From Fibrobacterota bacterium (GTDB lineage Bacteria; Fibrobacterota; Chitinivibrionia; Chitinivibrionales; Chitinispirillaceae), in NCBI GenBank assembly GCA_023459055.1, contig JAEWVR010000029.1:62001-126000 (forward strand): 64,000 bases of DNA, written 5' to 3'. Within the stretch, counting starts at the first letter, position 1. Every line of letters begins with the position of its first letter. The position numbers and the translations under genes are program-made. Under the pieces are notes generated by a model. That model searched no databases. It saw only the letters and a list, made by a program, of their open reading frames with translations, and was not told where the DNA came from. Positions 35,057 to 44,102 of the stretch are shown piece by piece.

Positions 35057-35830
35057 TCATATCCCGCTACAGAAAATTCTACTGGCGTTATTGAATGTTT
35101 GTTCTGCGATTTCAATCTCTGTCACCATTCGCAATTCTGCGATTTTCTTGATCGTGTCAACTAAATAGGATGGTTCATTGGGGAAATTTCTTTGTAATGG
35201 CGGCATATCGGGCGTATCCGATTCAACAAGCAGTTTCTCAGGAGGAACCTCAAGAAGTGACTTTTTACCTTTGCGATTATTATCATTTGTAATCGCCCCG
35301 GAAAATGAGATTGACAGATTATGTTTTATCATAACATGCATCATCTCTGCCGAACCTGACCATGAGTGAACAACACCTCCACACTCAGGTACACCTGTAA
35401 CAGAAATTATGTTACTTAAATCAAGCCAGGCATTTCTGCAATGTAGTGATACCGGTCGATTGTGCGAGACTGCATACTCCATCTGCTTTCTAAAAATGTC
35501 AAGTTGTCGTTGATAGTCACCGTCTTTAACCAATTTATCCAGACCAATCTCCCCTACTGCGGCATCAGGATAAAGAACAAAGAATTTATTTAACGTCTCA
35601 AACCAATGCTCACTGAGAGAATGAACATAAAACGGATGTATTCCAAATGCCGGGATAATACAATCCGGATATTTTTCACAAAGTTCTGCAACAATCCCCC
35701 AATCCTCTTCATTACTGCCACAACAGAGAATTCTTGAGACGCCACACATTTCAGCCCGCTGCAACAGTTCAGTATATTTACTATAAATCCTGTTATCCTG
35801 TAAATGGGCATGTGAATCAAATATGTTCAT
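35057..35830 (-). CDS. tatD: TatD-family metal-dependent hydrolase/DNase
   Basis: 257 residues of the amidohydrolase barrel. Metal-binding HAH in FDSHAHLQ, the GIHPFYV motif, the bridging Glu in AVGEIGLD, SLHCRNAW, VVHSWSG and the final LLVESDTPDMPP are visible. TatD proteins are 3'-5' DNases/RNases acting in DNA repair and quality control. Convergent with the GGDEF-EAL gene and divergent from the diadenylate cyclase gene. Confidence 0.88.
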   Translation of the reverse strand: MNIFDSHAHLQDNRIYSKYTELLQRAEMCGVSRILCCGSNEEDWGIVAELCEKYPDCIIPAFGIHPFYVHSLSEHWFETLNKFFVLYPDAAVGEIGLDKLVKDGDYQRQLDIFRKQMEYAVSHNRPVSLHCRNAWLDLSNIISVTGVPECGGVVHSWSGSAEMMHVMIKHNLSISFSGAITNDNNRKGKKSLLEVPPEKLLVESDTPDMPPLQRNFPNEPSYLVDTIKKIAELRMVTEIEIAEQTFNNASRIFCSGI

Positions 35831-36185
35831 AGCAGGAATTTAACTTTAAGAAAGAAGAAAGTCCAGAAAGAAAGAAACAAAAAAACATTGAATCCTTCAG
35901 ATGCAAGGTCTATTTTCTACTCTGTGTTTCGTTTATAATTTTATCGAAAGAAAAATCAGCATTCCTATTATTGCGGGATTCATATAATTTACTTTGAAAT
36001 CAATATGTTATTAAAAATTGCCGTACTGCTCCAATCACTCAGGACAAAAACAGGTGGTCGTATAGAATTTTAATACCGGGATTATAGTAACCGTTGCAAT
36101 GCTATATAATTCTCAGTAATTTCTTGTGCAGTCCGGCGCCTTATCACAGATTAATTCTCTGTTTCAGAAAGTTTTAATTTAAAAG
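35831..36185. other. Divergent intergenic region tatD / diadenylate cyclase
   Basis: 355 bp, AT-rich. A TATAAT at 36105-36110 is a plausible -10 for the cyclase gene, but its -35 (TTATAG) is poor. The ribosome site of the cyclase gene is weak (TAAAAG). A purine-rich low-complexity run sits at about 35845-35885. Confidence 0.4.
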
Positions 36186-37628
36186 ATGGCAGCATCATTG
36201 TTACAGATACTATCAAGTTTCAGATTTGCAGATTTTCTTGACATTACAATAGTATCTGTTTGTATCTATTTTCTATTGATGTGGATCAGACGACGTGCAT
36301 CAAGGTCTGTTGTTATTGGTGTAATAGCAGTTGTTACATTGTATGCGCTTGCACGTATTCTCAATATGTATATGACAAGTCAGGTATTTCAAACCGGATT
36401 GACTGCAGCACTCGTTGGTCTTGTTATTATATTTCAGGATGATATCCGCATGGCAATTGAGCAATTGTCGTCTATTGGTACATTCAAGTCGAAACACCAC
36501 CTTGTCGCATCAAATAAAACAGTAGAATGCCTTGTTGATACACTCTGCAATCTTGCACGGGACAGTATCGGTGCACTTGTTGTGATCAAAGGCCGTGAAT
36601 CCATTGACCGTCATTTAAGTGGTGGAATCTCTGTTAATGGACGAATCAGTGTACCACTCTTATATAGCATTTTTCATCCGGAAACACCAAGCCATGATGG
36701 TGCGGTTATTATTGAAGGTGAACGAATTGACAAATTTGGAGTACGGCTTCCTCTCTCTCACAATGTCGCGGCAATCAAGGATGTCGGAACGCGCCACACT
36801 GCAGCACTAGGTCTTGCAGAACGATCGGATGCACTTGTCATCGTAGTCTCCGAAGAACGCGGGACTGTAAGCATTGCAGAAAATGGTGTAATGGAAAAAG
36901 TTGACAGAGAATCCTTACGTATAAGAATTGACTCATTTTATAATAGAATCTTCCCTACACCATCAGGTAAAAGGAAACGCACCTATTTTACTACCAACCC
37001 GGGTTTCAAGATTTTTTCTCTTATTGCCGCAGTTGCACTATGGTTTACTTTTGTATACCGGGTTGATGTAATCAGCAGATCATATTCCATTCCTATTGTA
37101 TTTAAAAATATTCCAGATAATTTTATTATTGATGAAACCAAGCCATCAGAAATCAAGGTAACCTTAAACGGACCGGAACGTAGTTTCACCTTTGATGAAC
37201 GCAGCCTTAATGCATCCTTCGATATTTCTTCAATGAGTGAAGGCATTCATACATTAACCGTGACAAAACAGAATATAACAGTACCGGATGGTATCTTTGT
37301 CAATCAAATACTTACCAAGTCATTTATGTTAAAAGCTACCGGCGTTGAAGAACGTGAGATTACGATTCGACTGCGAACCATTGGCAAGGCTCATAAAAAC
37401 ATTGACATTAACGAAATAAAGATTCATCCGGCCATGGTAAAAGTTCAGATCCACGGTGATAAACGTCATACTCTTACTGAACTTTACACTGAAGCAATCT
37501 CACTTGATTCAATTGTATCACAGGGAACTGTGAAAGCACGAGTAGTATTACCTCAAGGTGTGCAATTGATTAGCAATGCTGATGAATTTGTCAGGATTCA
37601 TTTTAATGTTGGCCGGACAAAACCTTAA
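36186..37628 (+). CDS. cdaA: CdaA-type diadenylate cyclase fused to YbbR (CdaR-like) domains
   Basis: 480 residues. Residues 1-90 hold about three transmembrane helices as in CdaA; the DAC domain follows (about 100-250), with the DGA motif at 171-173 and GTRHTAALG at 201-209 where CdaA usually has RHR. It makes c-di-AMP from two ATP. A fourth helix at about 275-292 leads to YbbR-type beta domains (about 295-475), the counterpart of CdaR, which in Firmicutes is a separate neighbouring gene that controls CdaA. Here sensor/regulator and cyclase are one chain. Followed after 27 bp by a YihY gene. Confidence 0.9.
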   Translation: MAASLLQILSSFRFADFLDITIVSVCIYFLLMWIRRRASRSVVIGVIAVVTLYALARILNMYMTSQVFQTGLTAALVGLVIIFQDDIRMAIEQLSSIGTFKSKHHLVASNKTVECLVDTLCNLARDSIGALVVIKGRESIDRHLSGGISVNGRISVPLLYSIFHPETPSHDGAVIIEGERIDKFGVRLPLSHNVAAIKDVGTRHTAALGLAERSDALVIVVSEERGTVSIAENGVMEKVDRESLRIRIDSFYNRIFPTPSGKRKRTYFTTNPGFKIFSLIAAVALWFTFVYRVDVISRSYSIPIVFKNIPDNFIIDETKPSEIKVTLNGPERSFTFDERSLNASFDISSMSEGIHTLTVTKQNITVPDGIFVNQILTKSFMLKATGVEEREITIRLRTIGKAHKNIDINEIKIHPAMVKVQIHGDKRHTLTELYTEAISLDSIVSQGTVKARVVLPQGVQLISNADEFVRIHFNVGRTKP

Positions 37629-37655
37629 TAATAATGGAAAACAAACGGGAAAAAC

Positions 37656-38525
37656 GTGAGTATAATCACTACGACAATAAAGGGATGGTTCGGACACCGG
37701 GTGCAGCAACTGGCTGCAGCTTTTACATTTTACGCATTGTTATCACTGGGTCCACTCCTTGTTATTGCGCTTACAATTGCTTCGCATGTACTTGACTCAG
37801 TCACTGCCCGCTCTCAATCGATTCATCACCTCGCATACCTTGTCGGCCCGGAAGGGGCATCAATAATAATCAAAATTATTGATGGTGCGGCCAATGCACA
37901 GCATAAAATCATGACAACAAGTATTGGTGCAATACTATTATACCTCGCAGGATCAGCTGTTTTTAACTCTTTACATGAAGCTATGAACTGCATCTGGGAA
38001 GTTCCATCAGATAAACGTAACACAGTTCTGACTTTTTTACGCAAGCAGATTATTACCGTGTTACTTGTAATTCTGATAGTGTCACTATTCCTGATGTCAC
38101 TTATATCAAGCCTTATTCTTGCATCTGTCGGTACAATAATAAGTTCAGTTGTCACAATACCTTTTTTTATCATGAATCTCATTGATTTTGTCCTGTCAGT
38201 GGTTGTTTTTACAGGATTGTTTATGTTTATTTTTAAGATTGTTCCTGATGTCAAAATTACATGGCGTGATGTTCGCATGGGGGCACTATTTACATCACTA
38301 CTATTCAATATCAGCAAATTTTTTATAAGCCGGATTCTGGGGCATAGCGAGATCATGCTTGCATATGGCTCTCTTGCGTCATTTATCCTGATTGTTGTAT
38401 GGGTTTACATATCGGCACAAATAGTATTTCTTGGTGCAGAGTTCACCCGTGCACACATTCTTTACAACCAAGGGAAAAAACGAAAAATTAAAAAAAGAGA
38501 AAGAGATGTAATTGTCAGGCTTTAG
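37656..38525 (+). CDS. YihY/BrkB family inner-membrane protein
   Basis: 289 residues with six transmembrane helices. The N-terminus RVQQLAAAFTFYALLSLGPL and the C-terminal GSLASFILIVVWVYISAQIVFLGAEFTRA are hallmark YihY segments (the latter given here as two adjacent stretches). Function of the family is unclear; it was once misnamed RNase BN. Start is GTG at 37656 with GGGA 6 nt upstream. Probably co-transcribed with the cyclase gene (27-bp gap). Confidence 0.88.
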   Translation: MSIITTTIKGWFGHRVQQLAAAFTFYALLSLGPLLVIALTIASHVLDSVTARSQSIHHLAYLVGPEGASIIIKIIDGAANAQHKIMTTSIGAILLYLAGSAVFNSLHEAMNCIWEVPSDKRNTVLTFLRKQIITVLLVILIVSLFLMSLISSLILASVGTIISSVVTIPFFIMNLIDFVLSVVVFTGLFMFIFKIVPDVKITWRDVRMGALFTSLLFNISKFFISRILGHSEIMLAYGSLASFILIVVWVYISAQIVFLGAEFTRAHILYNQGKKRKIKKRERDVIVRL

Positions 38526-38565
38526 CGTTCAGTACAAAAAGCAGATTATCACTATATTCCTGAAA

Positions 38566-39423
38566 TCAGAATAGTTTTGACGGAAAAAAATAGGTACCAG
38601 GATCGATTCGATTACTTTTGTAACGCATTTCGTAATGAACATGAGGACCACTTGTCAAGCCTGAAATACCAATATATCCAAGCAGTTCACCTTTTTTAAC
38701 AGATTGTCCATTACGTACTTTTAACTCACCAACATGTGCGAATACCGTTTTGTAGCCACTCCCGTGATCAATCACTGCACGTAATCCCCAGACAGGATGC
38801 TTCTCTGTCCGTTCAACGACACCATTCGCCGGAACAATAATTGCAATACCCTTTTCAGCAACAAAATCAATACCGTAATGAAATTTGTTTTTTCCGGTAA
38901 AGGGGTCCAGTGCATTTCCAAACTGACGACTCACCGATGCCCCTGTGGGCACTGGATGTATAACAGGTACATGATCAAAAAAGTTTCCGTCTTTTTTAAC
39001 AAATTGTACAAATTTTTTGATATAATTTTCCTGAGAAGTAATATATGCAAGCAGTTCCCTGGTCGTCATTACATTAAATGCGACACGTTTCCTGGGAATT
39101 ATTGTAGTATCAGATCCAATAATGCCAAATTGTAATACTGTTTTTTGCTTCTCTTCAAGTTTGAGAAGTTTCTCCTTGAGATTATTGAGCAAAACAATCG
39201 TAGTCTTGATATTTTTAAGCAACGCATTATTTTGCTCAGACAGATTTTTTTTCTGCTGAATTTCCTGTTTATTAAGAGAAAATTTCTGATACGGAATAAA
39301 AAAACCGGCAAGTCCGGTTATAATAAACAGGACCAATAAGACCAGTACAAATATATTAACATTAAAAGCTTTTACCGGAATCCCTTTAGGAGAAACCACA
39401 AGCAGCGTCTTTTTCTTTTTCAT
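38566..39423 (-). CDS. M23-family peptidoglycan metallopeptidase
   Basis: 285 residues. A cytoplasmic N-terminus (MKKKK) and one transmembrane helix (about 24-45) are followed by a coiled coil (about 50-95) and a C-terminal LytM/M23 domain (about 160-280). Zinc ligands are visible in HYGIDF and GPHVHYEMRY. It should cut, or help other enzymes to cut, peptide cross-links of peptidoglycan from the inner membrane. Coiled coil plus LytM recalls EnvC/MepM-type division or elongation factors. Confidence 0.9.
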   Translation of the reverse strand: MKKKKTLLVVSPKGIPVKAFNVNIFVLVLLVLFIITGLAGFFIPYQKFSLNKQEIQQKKNLSEQNNALLKNIKTTIVLLNNLKEKLLKLEEKQKTVLQFGIIGSDTTIIPRKRVAFNVMTTRELLAYITSQENYIKKFVQFVKKDGNFFDHVPVIHPVPTGASVSRQFGNALDPFTGKNKFHYGIDFVAEKGIAIIVPANGVVERTEKHPVWGLRAVIDHGSGYKTVFAHVGELKVRNGQSVKKGELLGYIGISGLTSGPHVHYEMRYKSNRIDPGTYFFPSKLF

Positions 39424-39488
39424 ACAACCTTATCAGCACTATTGGTACTTGTAATAATTGATTCCGGAATCCTCATAGCTTAATGTCT

Positions 39489-39528
39489 GTTACGATGGCA
39501 GCAGTTAGCATACTGCTGCCAACGTAAC
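39489..39528 (-). other. Strong hairpin after the coiled-coil gene
   Basis: A 15-bp stem with one mismatch (GTTACG-A-TGGCAGCAG and its complement) around an 8-nt loop, 8 bp after the stop of the gene at 39537. There is no T run on either side, so it may protect mRNA ends rather than terminate transcription. Confidence 0.55.
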
Positions 39529-39536
39529 ACTATACC

Positions 39537-39902
39537 TTAGATACTGGTGATTTCATCATCCTGATCACTGTCAGAATAGTCATATTTATTACTCTTTTTA
39601 TGTGCCTCAGTGATATCTTTAATTTTTTTCTCTACGTCAATAAGTTCTTCGCGGAGTTTCTTAACATTTTCAATCGCCTTCTGAATTGTTAAATCAGCCG
39701 CAATGGTCGAGCCATCTTTTCCGCTGTCAATCAAATCAAAGGTTCTTTCACCAAGATCCATAAAGGTACGTTCGATTTTACGTTTTGCAGAAAGTTCCTC
39801 TATCTTTAACTTACCAACCTTTGTATATTCCTCAATTTTCTCGACTGACATTGCAGCACCATCACGAAGACCTTTTTTAACTTTATCCCACATGGTATCC
39901 AT
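39537..39902 (-). CDS. Hypothetical coiled-coil cytoplasmic protein
   Basis: 121 residues from the ATG at 39902, chosen because GGAGG lies 5 nt before it; an ATG four codons upstream would overlap this ribosome site. The protein is almost wholly helical and charged, with a heptad pattern at about 70-105 (IENVKKLREELIDVEKKIKD) and an acidic tail (YSDSDQDDE). No signal peptide or membrane segment. I do not recognise the family. Confidence 0.65.
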   Translation of the reverse strand: MDTMWDKVKKGLRDGAAMSVEKIEEYTKVGKLKIEELSAKRKIERTFMDLGERTFDLIDSGKDGSTIAADLTIQKAIENVKKLREELIDVEKKIKDITEAHKKSNKYDYSDSDQDDEITSI

Positions 39903-40112
39903 CTGAACCTCCATTTTAAAAGTGATATCACACTATAACCTGTTAATTGCAATGAAGTAACTATTATAATATGAATTAAGTGATCTGCCTATAGCTATTT
40001 TTTTATCATTAAAAGTATCTGTTATGCTCTAAAATGGTGTTTTTTTTATCAGGATTTCAATACCTGTCATTTTTTCCGGTTTTCCATACACACCATTGCA
40101 TATAGAGGCTTT

Positions 40113-41783
40113 TTATCGCCTTGACTTTGCAATTAACTCTCTGGCGTGTTTTAAAGAAATTTCCGTATTACCTCCAAGCATACGCGCAATTTCGTCTACC
40201 TTCGCATCTTCTTCAAGGACTGATACTTTTGTAACAGTTCGATCATCAACTGTTTTCTTATGCACTTTATAATGATGATCTGCAAGTGATGCAATCTGAT
40301 GAAGATGTGTGATACAGAGCAATTGATGTGTTTTACTTAATGCATACATTGCTTTACCTACCTCACTTGCAAGCACGCCGCCAATTCCTGTATCGATTTC
40401 ATCAAAAATCAGAACCGGTACCTGATCATGCTCTGCAAGTACACTCTTTATTGCAAGCATGATACGTGAAATTTCACCACCGGATGCCGTTTTCGCAAGC
40501 GGTAAAAATGGTTCACCTTTATTAGTTTGAACAAGAAAAGTAATTTTCTCAAGTCCATCCATCGCTGGTTCACTAAGCTGATCATACTTTGTCTGCAATT
40601 CACCGCTGCTGAAACCAAGTGTTTTAAGCACAGAGCTTATCCTGGCATCGAACTCCGCTGCATGGCGTTTCCTCATTCTGGAAAGAGCATCCCCGGCTTC
40701 CCTGCACTTAAATAATAACTGAGTTGTCTTTTTTTCAAATTCTGCAATATCAGCATCACTATTTTCGAGTGACTTTAAATCATTTTCAAGCTGATGCAGC
40801 TTCCCGATAAGACCATCGAGAGATACATTATACTTTTTCTTTAATCGCTGGATCTTTGCCAGACGGGAATTTAAAAACTCTATCCTCTGTGGATCTGCCG
40901 TTCCGCCAGATTTATCAAGATACGATCCACAGAACATTTCAAGCTCTGCCAGTGTTGACATCGCGCTTTCAACATCTACAAGCCAGGGTGATACCGTTGT
41001 GTCGTACTTGACAAGTGTTTCAAGTTTTCTGCGAATTGCAGCGATTTTACGTTCAACTGATTCAGTACCATTTCCAAGCAGGGTGATTATCTCTGATGCA
41101 CATCCGGTACGTTCAGCCGAAGTTGACAAAAGAGCTAATTCCTTTTCAAGCTCATCTTCTTCCCCATGCTTTAGTTCAATACTCTTAATCTCTTTATATT
41201 GAAATTCGAGAATTTCCTTACGTTCAGCAAGCTGTAATGCCTTCTTTTTGAAACTATCAAGGTCATTCATCGCCTGATGATATTGACAATATGCTTCATT
41301 ATATTTTTCCCGGTACGCTGAAACTCCCGGCAATGAATCGATGATTCTGACATGCTCATCTTCATTAAGAAGTGATTGATGTTCATGTTGCCCATGGAAG
41401 TCGATAAGGTAGTTTCCAATTAATTTCAGAGAACTTAACGGAACAGGAACCTGATTGACAAGTATGCGGTTTCGATCTCCCCGTGATACTTTTCTCCGGA
41501 TAATCAGTTCATGATCATCAAGAGGCACTGATAACGTGCCAAGGAGCTCTTTCAACCCGTCCTTAACATTGACAAGATCAAAAACACCGCTTACTTCAGC
41601 TTCATCGTACCCGTTTCGTATCATATCCGTTGATGCCCGTTCACCAAGAAGCAACCCGATTGCACCAATTAAAATCGACTTTCCTGCACCAGTTTCACCT
41701 GTAAATATACTGAAACCGCAATTGAATTCAAGCGTCAGTTCTTCGATAAGTGCAAGATTTTTAATGTGTATTTCACGAAGCAT
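40113..41783 (-). CDS. recN: DNA repair protein RecN
   Basis: 556 residues. SMC-like ATPase with Walker A FTGETGAGKSILIGAI, a long coiled-coil middle (about 150-370), signature KTASGGEISRIMLAIK and Walker B VLIFDEIDTGIGG. Works early in recombinational repair of double-strand breaks. Start at the ATG at 41783 (MLREIHIKNLALIEE) fits the family; a TTG six codons upstream is in frame. Downstream of nadK, the common recN-nadK pairing. Confidence 0.95.
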   Translation of the reverse strand: MLREIHIKNLALIEELTLEFNCGFSIFTGETGAGKSILIGAIGLLLGERASTDMIRNGYDEAEVSGVFDLVNVKDGLKELLGTLSVPLDDHELIIRRKVSRGDRNRILVNQVPVPLSSLKLIGNYLIDFHGQHEHQSLLNEDEHVRIIDSLPGVSAYREKYNEAYCQYHQAMNDLDSFKKKALQLAERKEILEFQYKEIKSIELKHGEEDELEKELALLSTSAERTGCASEIITLLGNGTESVERKIAAIRRKLETLVKYDTTVSPWLVDVESAMSTLAELEMFCGSYLDKSGGTADPQRIEFLNSRLAKIQRLKKKYNVSLDGLIGKLHQLENDLKSLENSDADIAEFEKKTTQLLFKCREAGDALSRMRKRHAAEFDARISSVLKTLGFSSGELQTKYDQLSEPAMDGLEKITFLVQTNKGEPFLPLAKTASGGEISRIMLAIKSVLAEHDQVPVLIFDEIDTGIGGVLASEVGKAMYALSKTHQLLCITHLHQIASLADHHYKVHKKTVDDRTVTKVSVLEEDAKVDEIARMLGGNTEISLKHARELIAKSRR

Positions 41784-41847
41784 AGTCCTGTAATCCTTCA
41801 AATAACCGGTATGTATACCTGATTTACATAATTCAATGTATTACTTC

Positions 41848-42735
41848 TTATGAATCGCGCTGTTTATAGCCTCTTCCCCACTCAAGCTTTTGACGTAACA
41901 GATCGAAATAAGATTTCTGCCCGAGTTGCACCATATTTGTTTTAATATTGCAATACGAAATCAGGATTTCATCACCACATTGTAAAGAAAATGACTGTAA
42001 CCCGTCGGCACTTAAAAGCAAATCCGGATTTCTCTCATTGACAATAAGCCTGATGTTTCTGTCGGATGACAAAATCAGAGGACGTTCAGTCAGGGAGTGT
42101 GGACAAATCGGCGTCAGCAGAAATGCTTTGACACCCGGCTCAACAATCGGACCACCCGCAGACAATGAGTAAGCCGTCGAGCCATTCGGGGTTGCAACAA
42201 TTATACCATCAGCAAAAAAATCTGTCACATAGTCATCGCCATACCAGGTTGATATAGAGGTAATCTTTGGTTTGTTAATCCTGTTGACATAAATATCATT
42301 TAGCGCATGAAGCGTACAAATTTTTACACCATTACGGATAACACACGTTTCAAGCGCTGGAAGTGTAATAATGGTATATTCGCGTTTTTTTACTTTGTCC
42401 ATACTTTCTTCGAGGGATTCGGGACATAAATCTGTAAGAAATCCAACACTTCCAAGATTAATGCCAATAATCGGTTTTTCACTGAATTTGCACATATGCG
42501 CAACTGACAAAAAGGTACCATCACCACCAATCGAAATCAGTGCATCAGAGTGAGAAATCAGTTCACATTCATCAGCAGCAACAAGATCCTTCCGGTTTAC
42601 TTTATTGTGAAGAGCCGGATGGAATGTCATTTGCAAATGATTTTTTTGAGCCCAGACGATCAACCTGTTGACAATATCCTCAATTCGTGGTGAGTCTTTA
42701 TAAGCTATAACACCGTATGAATGTAATGTTTTCAT
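41848..42735 (-). CDS. nadK: NAD kinase
   Basis: 295 residues. Phosphorylates NAD to NADP. Motifs: GGDG in LISIGGDGTFL, the NLGSVGFLTDL segment, the LHALNDIYVNR region (usual position of the catalytic NE/ND pair) and TPNGSTAYSLSAGGPIV. The ATG at 42735 forms an ATGA overlap with the stop of the EPSP-synthase-like gene; the upstream in-frame TTG at 42756 is less likely. Confidence 0.95.
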   Translation of the reverse strand: MKTLHSYGVIAYKDSPRIEDIVNRLIVWAQKNHLQMTFHPALHNKVNRKDLVAADECELISHSDALISIGGDGTFLSVAHMCKFSEKPIIGINLGSVGFLTDLCPESLEESMDKVKKREYTIITLPALETCVIRNGVKICTLHALNDIYVNRINKPKITSISTWYGDDYVTDFFADGIIVATPNGSTAYSLSAGGPIVEPGVKAFLLTPICPHSLTERPLILSSDRNIRLIVNERNPDLLLSADGLQSFSLQCGDEILISYCNIKTNMVQLGQKSYFDLLRQKLEWGRGYKQRDS

Positions 42736-44099
42736 TTGTCTGTTCTGAATTCGCAAATGCCTGCAAGCATTTCATTAAATGCAGGCCAGCGCTGTAAAAG
42801 TGATGTATCTTCAATACTGGTATCACCCATGCACTTCAATCCTGCGACAGCAAGACTACCACTTAACCATGGGGCCAGATTTTCTGTTATATCGAATCCA
42901 TCAAAACTTTTCCCACCCTCTACAACAATACCATCGGGCATTTCTCCGTGACGTGCTCCAAGCGTGCGTATGCAATGTTCAATAAGGTCAATACCATCGG
43001 GTTCATCATTTCGTAAATCCTCAAGATCACGAAACACCGATTGACCTTCAGCAAAACACGCAAGCACCACCATTGATGGAAGATATGGAATATAAGCCTG
43101 TGAAGGTCTGCATTCTACTTTTCTTCCGTATAGATCACATTTCTGGATACTGAACATGCCAGTAGAACCAAACGATGTACGTGATGACTCCTGTGCAGAA
43201 ACTTTGCACCCCATCTTCTTGAGCAGCGTTATGACCGGTGATCCCCATGTTTCAAGCGGCAGATTGTTGATAACAAACGAGCTTTTTGAATGAAGACATT
43301 TTGCTGTTATAAGAATCGCACCCAGTACTTCATCTCCTGGCAGTGTTATGTCAAGAATATCCTCTTTCGCATTTTGCAGATTTTCAAAATTCAGAATAAG
43401 CTGAAACTGCTGTCCGGATGATACCTGTGATTTTTTCTTACCCTGCATCATCTTAATTCTTCGCGCAAGAGGATCTGTTTCCTTGACAATAGTACTTCTG
43501 ATCGCAAATTCAAATCCAAAAAGCGATGCAACATTCCTCACCGGATGTGCATAATGAAAATCGACCAGATATGATGCACTCTTTTTTTGTCCAAGCAACA
43601 AACCTGCAAGCGGTGCAACATCGTCATCATATATTGCAATTGCGGTATTTAGAACATCAGGAACATCAGTTATTGACAATCCAGGATTTCCACTGTAATC
43701 TTCAGACTGAACTGTGAAACCGAATTTTTTTGCCTTTTTAATGATCGCATCAACACGTTTCTGACCTGCGTTTTTTAACGCAACAACCTTGCCGATTGAC
43801 ATCAAAGTAAATACAATGAAATCTTTATATGGCAGGATATCGAACGGGAGGACAATAAATGCAGCACATTCTCCTGTTTTTTTACCGACAGTAACTACGG
43901 TGCCATCAAGTATTTCAACATCAGCATGAGTTTTTAGAATATCGATCCAGAGTTCAAGAAGTGGTGTCAATCTGTCAATTTTTATTCTTACAGGACGGTG
44001 TGATGCAATTGCAATAATTGACGCAAGAAGAAACAGATCAGGACTATCCGGAAGATCAATTTTCCCCTGAACAGAACGAGCCGGTTTAATTGACAACAT
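42732..44099 (-). CDS. EPSP-synthase-like (AroA family) protein lacking key residues
   Basis: 455 residues, the normal AroA length, with the two-domain pattern recognisable at the C-terminus: EDLRNDEPDG where AroA has ELR-x-KESDR, then TLGARHGEMPDGIVVEGG and SLAVAGLKCMGDTSIEDTSL. Several substrate-binding residues are gone. The N-terminal SKS-x3-R signature is replaced by LPDSPDLFLLA, ESDR by EPDG, and the DHR motif by ENLA. It may be a pseudoenzyme with a structural or regulatory role, or have changed substrate. It lies 3 bp after tyrA and overlaps nadK by ATGA, within a chorismate-related operon. A standard aroA should exist elsewhere in the genome if this is correct. Confidence 0.7.
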   Translation of the reverse strand: MLSIKPARSVQGKIDLPDSPDLFLLASIIAIASHRPVRIKIDRLTPLLELWIDILKTHADVEILDGTVVTVGKKTGECAAFIVLPFDILPYKDFIVFTLMSIGKVVALKNAGQKRVDAIIKKAKKFGFTVQSEDYSGNPGLSITDVPDVLNTAIAIYDDDVAPLAGLLLGQKKSASYLVDFHYAHPVRNVASLFGFEFAIRSTIVKETDPLARRIKMMQGKKKSQVSSGQQFQLILNFENLQNAKEDILDITLPGDEVLGAILITAKCLHSKSSFVINNLPLETWGSPVITLLKKMGCKVSAQESSRTSFGSTGMFSIQKCDLYGRKVECRPSQAYIPYLPSMVVLACFAEGQSVFRDLEDLRNDEPDGIDLIEHCIRTLGARHGEMPDGIVVEGGKSFDGFDITENLAPWLSGSLAVAGLKCMGDTSIEDTSLLQRWPAFNEMLAGICEFRTDK

Positions 44100-44102
44100 A
44101 CA

